Shown: in pieces, positions 60,219 to 64,000 of the stretch
Numbering within the stretch: the stretch's first letter is position 1
Layout of the letters: each line of letters starts with the position of its first letter
Assembly: GCA_009692585.1 (NCBI GenBank)
Contig: SHYX01000007.1
Span: 1 to 64,000, forward strand
Source: Myxococcales bacterium
Lineage (GTDB): Bacteria; Myxococcota; UBA796; SXON01
Length of the DNA: 64,000 nt
Reading direction: 5' to 3'
Notes under the pieces: model-generated
What the model was told of the DNA's origin: nothing
The model's input: the letters and a program-made list of their open reading frames with translations, nothing else
Database searches by the model: none
Translations under genes and position numbers: made by a program

Positions 60219-61388
60219 TCACTCCCTGGCCCGCACGACGCGGAGCTCGCCCCCGAGCAAGAGCGTGTGGGCAAGGCCGGACACCTGGGTCGCGGTCGCC
60301 TGCAGGCCGACCACCCCGAGGCTCTCTTTGTGGGCAGCGGGGAGGGTGCGATCAAGGTTGGTGGCGATCGCTTCAAGAATCTTCGCCTGGAAGAGCGCCG
60401 CGAGCGGATCGACCAGTCCGGCGCCGGGGGAGGCGCCGACCTGTTTCACCAGGCGCTCGTCGGTGCGCAGGTGCAGCTTCCCGTTCTCGATGGCGAGCGT
60501 CCCCTGGACGTCGTAGTCCCGCCACCAACCCTGCCCTTCGAGCCGCCAGATGCGCAGCGCCAGGCCGAAGCGGTCACCGTCGACGGTGACCGCGCGGGGA
60601 TCGACGGCGATGTTCATCTCGTGGAGCCCGGAGGCGAAGGCCTCCCTCCGCAACAGGCCCGCCAGCGCGGTTTCGGAGATGCCAACAATGATGCCCTCGC
60701 GACCGGGGTTGGGTGCGATGGCCGGGAGCGCCCCGGGGACATCGGTCAACACCTCGATGCGCACCGCGTCGATCCCGTTTCTGATCCGCACCAACCGGAT
60801 GGGAAGCCCACTCTCGGCCAGGTCGACCAGCGGCACCGGTGGCAAGGCCTCGCCGATGGCGGCCCGGACGTAGTCCTGGAGCAAGGCCGAGGGATCGACG
60901 CGCAGGGCGCCGAAGTCGCCGCCGGCGATGACCACCTTGCCGAGACGGAAGGGACGGGCGACGACCCGCGTGCCGTTTTCCACGACGAGCTTGAGTTGCC
61001 CCCCGACCTCGACGCGCACGGGGAAGCTGCCGCCCAGGAGCCCAAGTGACCACTTGACCTCGCCGCGGATGTCGAGGTCGAAGTGCAGGCAGCTCTCACA
61101 GCCTTCGCCGGGTTCCAACTCGGCCCTGGTCACCCGGAGCTTGGGCTTGAGCTGGACGGCGGCGCCGAGGGGCAGACTCAACGACAGGAGCTTGGAGGAG
61201 CGCTCGAGCGCTTCGGTCCCCGCGGCGTCGACGGCGTGGCCAAGGGCGGTCTCTCCGATGCCGATCACCAGGTCGGGCTCCCACTGCGTCGGGGCGTCGG
61301 TCGCGGTGATCGCCGCCCGCGCTTTTTCCTCTTCGTAGAGCGGTCGCACATCGGGAACGCATCCCCACAGGCCGAGCACGAGCAGCAT
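60219..61388 (-). CDS. Lipoprotein with internally repeated, lipid-binding-like fold
   Basis: A 389-residue lipoprotein starting MLLVLGLWGC (Cys10). Two halves share a phrase: DLVIGIGETALGHAVDAAG (about 36-54) and GIIVGISETALAGLLRREA (about 215-233). Long amphipathic beta segments (LHFDLDIRGEVKWSLGLLGG, VRVEVGGQLKLVVENGTR) and C-terminal helical stretches recall TULIP/BPI-like lipid-carrier proteins, but this is an inference from pattern only. The frame stays open far upstream of 61388, but that part is antisense to the HEAT-repeat gene. Paired with the SGNH hydrolase downstream. Confidence 0.72.
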   Translation of the reverse strand: MLLVLGLWGCVPDVRPLYEEEKARAAITATDAPTQWEPDLVIGIGETALGHAVDAAGTEALERSSKLLSLSLPLGAAVQLKPKLRVTRAELEPGEGCESCLHFDLDIRGEVKWSLGLLGGSFPVRVEVGGQLKLVVENGTRVVARPFRLGKVVIAGGDFGALRVDPSALLQDYVRAAIGEALPPVPLVDLAESGLPIRLVRIRNGIDAVRIEVLTDVPGALPAIAPNPGREGIIVGISETALAGLLRREAFASGLHEMNIAVDPRAVTVDGDRFGLALRIWRLEGQGWWRDYDVQGTLAIENGKLHLRTDERLVKQVGASPGAGLVDPLAALFQAKILEAIATNLDRTLPAAHKESLGVVGLQATATQVSGLAHTLLLGGELRVVRARE

Positions 61389-61415
61389 AGGCTGAGCGTA
61401 ACCGCCAGAGTGTCC

Positions 61416-62621
61416 ATGCCCGAGACCGAAGACCCGATCGCCGCGCTCGACGCCAAGGATATCCCCATCCGCGCCGCCGGCGCGCGCGACCTGTCGCTCG
61501 CGGGGACACCGGCGGCGATCCCGCGCCTTCTCGCATCGGCCGTCGGCGACAAGTCTCCGGGGGTGCGGCTGGCGGCGGCGGCGGCGGTCGCCGACATCCT
61601 GAGTCGACACCGCTTCCCGCCGCGCCGCGCGGCGATCTCGCCCGAGCTGCGGCAGGAGTGGTTTCGGCTGGTGGCGGGGCTGGACCCCATCCTCAACACC
61701 GGACTGTTCGCCGTGTGTGGTACGCTCGCGACCCCGGAGGCCTTCACCCGGGTGATCGTGGGCCTCCGCGATCCGCGCCAGGACGTGCGCGCCGGCGCAT
61801 GCGTCGGGCTCTGGCGCGCGGTCGCCAGCGCTGCCTACAACGGCGATGTCGCGACCGAGGCGAGGGTGGTCGCCACGCTCACGGACACCCGCATCCGCGT
61901 GGAGACGCGCGTAGAGATCGCGCGCATCTGCGTCGACGTCGGGTACGTCTCGGCGCTGGAGTCGGCACGGCCGCTGGTCGAACAATGCGTGCGGCAGAAC
62001 CTCGCGCTGGCGGAGTCGCTCATCCAGCGGCTGGAGAGTCCGCCGTCCGCGGTGGGTCTCTGGGTGTGCACCGGCCTGGACGTGGCGGCCGTGGACCCCA
62101 CCGCGTCGCGCTGTGACCTTCTCTGTGTGCTCGGCCTGACTGACGCGGTGCTCGCGCCCGAGTCGGGTGCGGTCGAGCGGCTTGTGCCCACGGGTGCGTT
62201 CCGGGTGCTCCGCGCGCGGGCGGTCGACAAAGAGGCCGAGGGGCTCGTGGTGCAGGTCGGCGAGCGCTCCTATTGGCCGGCTGGCAACGAGCATCTCTGC
62301 ACGTTCGGCGATCGGCTCGGCGCGGCCGGCCGTCATGATCTGGTCGACCTCTGCGATGAGGTCTTCGGCGGCGGGGCCACCGCGCTGCGGGTACGCGGCG
62401 CGTCCTTGTTGGCTCGTGGGGATGTTGCGGGCGCGATCCTGGTGTTGGAGGCGGCGATCGATGGCAAACGGGTGCCCATCGACACCTGGTGGTTCCTGGC
62501 CGATGCGCTCGACCGGGCGGGTCGGCCGCAGGACGCGCGGCCCCACCTGGAGAAGTATGTGTCCCGGGCGGCGAAACGCGCGCCGCACATGGAGGCGGCG
62601 CGGCGGCGCCTCGCCCTCTGA
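61416..62621 (+). CDS. HEAT/TPR-repeat protein of unknown function
   Basis: A 401-residue soluble protein. The N-terminal half is HEAT-like (AARDLSLAGTPAAIPRLLASAVGDKSPGVRLAAAAAVADIL, RDPRQDVRAGACVGLWRAV; positions about 20-140). The C-terminal 110 residues look TPR-like (GASLLARGDVAGAILVLEAAI, WWFLADALDRAGRPQDARPHLEKYV). No enzymatic motif is visible. ATG 61416 is 27 bases from the divergent lipoprotein start. Confidence 0.75.
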   Translation: MPETEDPIAALDAKDIPIRAAGARDLSLAGTPAAIPRLLASAVGDKSPGVRLAAAAAVADILSRHRFPPRRAAISPELRQEWFRLVAGLDPILNTGLFAVCGTLATPEAFTRVIVGLRDPRQDVRAGACVGLWRAVASAAYNGDVATEARVVATLTDTRIRVETRVEIARICVDVGYVSALESARPLVEQCVRQNLALAESLIQRLESPPSAVGLWVCTGLDVAAVDPTASRCDLLCVLGLTDAVLAPESGAVERLVPTGAFRVLRARAVDKEAEGLVVQVGERSYWPAGNEHLCTFGDRLGAAGRHDLVDLCDEVFGGGATALRVRGASLLARGDVAGAILVLEAAIDGKRVPIDTWWFLADALDRAGRPQDARPHLEKYVSRAAKRAPHMEAARRRLAL

Positions 62622-63629
62622 TCAGTCCCGCCGTGGTGGCGGTCCTGAAGGCAGGTCCTCCCAGCTGATCACGCCCGGCTCGTAGATGGTCGCGGTGAAC
62701 TGCCGGTGCACCACCTTCTCGTCACGCGCCGTCGGGTCTTCCGACGGATGTCGGTCCACAAACGCCGTCCGGGCGGCCTCGTCGTAGGGGGTGAGGGGAA
62801 TGCCGAAGGTCGTTGCCATCGCCCCACCGTCGACGGCGCTCGCATACGAGTAGTGCTCAGCCAACGCCCGCGCGTGATTGCTCCAGCGCCGACCGAACGG
62901 CCGGGCGACCGCGGCGAGCGCCCGCAGGCCCGCGGGAGGGAGCGGCCAATGGGACTCGGGGAGGGCGTTTACCCGGCACATCCGCGAAAGGGCATCCCCG
63001 ATGGTCATCCGCTCCGGGCCGCCCACTCGGAGGGTGGCGTTCTTCAAAGCCGGGAGCTCCAGGCTCGCGAGCGCCATCAGCGCCAGATCGCGGGTGTGGA
63101 TTGGGCTCACCGGCGTGGCCGGGCTGCCGGGCAGAAAGACGTTGCCGTTGGCTTCGACCCGCCGCGCCAGGTCCGCGAAGTTCTGCACGAACAGGCCGGG
63201 CCGCAGCACGGTGTAGGACAGCCCGCTCGACGCCAGGGCCGCTTCGGCGGCGCGCTTGCTGGACAGGGCCGGGGTGTCACCCTCCGACTCGACGGCCGCG
63301 CAGCTGATGTAGACGAGGTGTTCGACGCCACGCGACCGTGCCGCCTCGAACAACGCCGCGCTGCCATCGGCGTTGACAGCCCGGTGGTCATTCCCGGTGC
63401 GCTCCACCCGGACGCCGTGCGCCGCGATCACGTGCTGTACGCCCTGCATCGCACGCCCCAGGCTGGCGGCATCCCGCAAATCGCCGAAAAAGTAGGCGGC
63501 GCCCGTGTCGTTGAGCCAGAAGTACTCGCTGCCTTTGCGGACGAGGCAGCGCACGTCCAGCCCGATCGAGCGCAGGACGCGCACCACCTGCGTGCCCAGT
63601 CGTCCGGTCGCTCCGGTCACGAGGATCAT
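62622..63629 (-). CDS. NAD(P)-binding atypical SDR / NmrA-like protein
   Basis: A 335-residue Rossmann-fold protein. MILVTGATGRLGTQVVRVL carries the GxxGxxG dinucleotide site at the very N-terminus, typical of atypical short-chain dehydrogenases (Ycf39/NmrA group). YISCAAVESEGDTPALSSKRAAEAALASSGLSYTVLRPG follows the pattern of the second half (residues about 109-147) but without a classical YxxxK pair. The C-terminal domain has VGGPERMTIGDALSRMC. It may be a redox sensor or assembly factor rather than an oxidoreductase. It ends flush against the convergent HEAT gene. Confidence 0.85.
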   Translation of the reverse strand: MILVTGATGRLGTQVVRVLRSIGLDVRCLVRKGSEYFWLNDTGAAYFFGDLRDAASLGRAMQGVQHVIAAHGVRVERTGNDHRAVNADGSAALFEAARSRGVEHLVYISCAAVESEGDTPALSSKRAAEAALASSGLSYTVLRPGLFVQNFADLARRVEANGNVFLPGSPATPVSPIHTRDLALMALASLELPALKNATLRVGGPERMTIGDALSRMCRVNALPESHWPLPPAGLRALAAVARPFGRRWSNHARALAEHYSYASAVDGGAMATTFGIPLTPYDEAARTAFVDRHPSEDPTARDEKVVHRQFTATIYEPGVISWEDLPSGPPPRRD

Positions 63630-63860
63630 GGACGCGGGCTAACATCGAACCAGAAACGGGGGAACGGGCTCGCCGCCCTCTCCCTCTACGGCGCCATGCC
63701 CTCCGGCGCCCAGCGCGTTGAGTAACGCGCCGACTCATCCCATCTCTCCCCCTCACCGCAGTACCCGATGCCGACTGGGCGTTTCATGCATCTGGGAGCC
63801 GCAGACATCGGCATGGGCGACTGTCATGCCGTGCCCCGGGGACGATCGCGCGGCGCCCCC

Positions 63861-63889
63861 TTGACCCGTCGCCCCCCTGCACTTAGGAG
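63861..63889 (+). promoter_or_regulatory. Weak promoter candidate for tRNA-Ala
   Basis: TTGACC (63861-63866) and TAGGAG (63884-63889), spaced by 17 bases, end 12 bases before the tRNA. The -35 is good and the -10 poor. The remainder of the 272-base interval 63630-63901 shows no gene or other feature. Confidence 0.3.
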
Positions 63890-63901
63890 GCGCCGCGTCT
63901 T

Positions 63902-63978
63902 GGGGCTGTAGCTCAGCTTGGGAGAGCATCAGAATGGCATTCTGGGGGTCACCGGTTCGATCCCGGTCAGCTCCACCA
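63902..63978 (+). tRNA. tRNA-Ala (anticodon GGC)
   Basis: A complete 77-base cloverleaf with encoded CCA. The acceptor stem GGGGCTG/CAGCTCC contains the G3-U70 wobble pair that defines alanine tRNAs. The anticodon stem TCAGA/TCTGG holds the loop ATGGCAT, giving anticodon GGC. The T arm has GGTTCGATCCC. Confidence 0.97.
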
Positions 63979-64000
63979 CTTCGCACTCAAACCGCCCGCC

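Noticed and set aside
61389..62588. Long N-terminal extension of the lipoprotein gene at 60219-61388
   Set aside because: The extension is antisense to the HEAT/TPR gene and has no protein-like features; MLLVLGLWGC at 61388 is a clear lipoprotein start.
63753..63986. Minus-strand frame over tRNA-Ala (phrase RDRTGDPQNAIL)
   Set aside because: Antisense of the tRNA gene, again a widespread spurious protein.

Overview
The window is a dense, very GC-rich bacterial segment that reads like a member of the Myxococcota / former Deltaproteobacteria. The evidence is indirect but consistent: several lipoproteins with Asp-rich DCDD / DxDxDG repeats, formylglycine-enzyme-like (SUMF1) domains on lipoproteins, a trypsin-like protease ending in a MYXO-CTERM-type tail, FG-GAP lipoproteins, a zinc-ribbon adenylate cyclase, a giant TPR protein and a methylmalonyl-CoA mutase. 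GTG starts are frequent, and genes often overlap as TAGTG, GTGA or TGATG. No rRNA, CRISPR array or intact insertion sequence was found. Two tRNAs are present: Gln(UUG) at 30366-30440 and Ala(GGC) at 63902-63978.

Layout. 0.1-5.3 kb: SUMF1-like lipoprotein, a small Cys-rich lipoprotein gene cut at its start codon by a transposase remnant, methylmalonyl-CoA mutase large subunit, and a CotH-kinase lipoprotein. 5.3-9.8 kb: rarA, an LpxH-like phosphoesterase, a frameshifted FG-GAP lipoprotein and a class III cyclase. 9.8-14.4 kb: two divergent envelope genes, one peptidase/propeller/beta-barrel protein and one MCE protein. 14.5-24.0 kb: a co-directional run of an 1845-residue TPR protein, an isoprenylcysteine-methyltransferase-like protein, a membrane protein and an FG-GAP lipoprotein. 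24.0-29.9 kb: MaoC, a polytopic membrane protein and a NYN-LOTUS protein, divergent from a MoxR-VWA pair. 29.9-34.9 kb: secreted proteins, tRNA-Gln with remnants behind it, and an overlooked UGA-containing selenoprotein W gene (33901-34140) next to trmB. 35.0-41.3 kb: deoA, a TonB-like protein and nupC (nucleoside salvage), then an arylsulfotransferase-like lipoprotein. 41.4-48.7 kb (minus strand): the NAD-dependent formate dehydrogenase operon fdsGBAD running into a second arylsulfotransferase-like lipoprotein and another lipoprotein. 48.8-49.2 kb: two gene fragments joined back to back. 49.5-55.2 kb: pyruvate kinase, DUF1304, a FAN1-like nuclease, a small HTH protein, GNAT and Xaa-Pro aminopeptidase. 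55.2-64 kb: a second CotH lipoprotein, alpha/beta hydrolase, SRPBCC, SGNH hydrolase, HEAT/TPR and NAD(P)-binding proteins, then tRNA-Ala.

The genes that clearly work together are deoA-nupC (uptake and phosphorolysis of nucleosides), fdsGBAD (soluble formate oxidation to NADH) and the MoxR-VWA pair. A large share of the rest is cell-surface lipoproteins, many with unusually short signal peptides of 8-10 residues that lack a basic n-region. The strongest new observation is the SelW-type selenoprotein: an in-frame UGA in a CxxU motif, a good ribosome binding site and a plausible bacterial SECIS hairpin 9 bases after the UGA.
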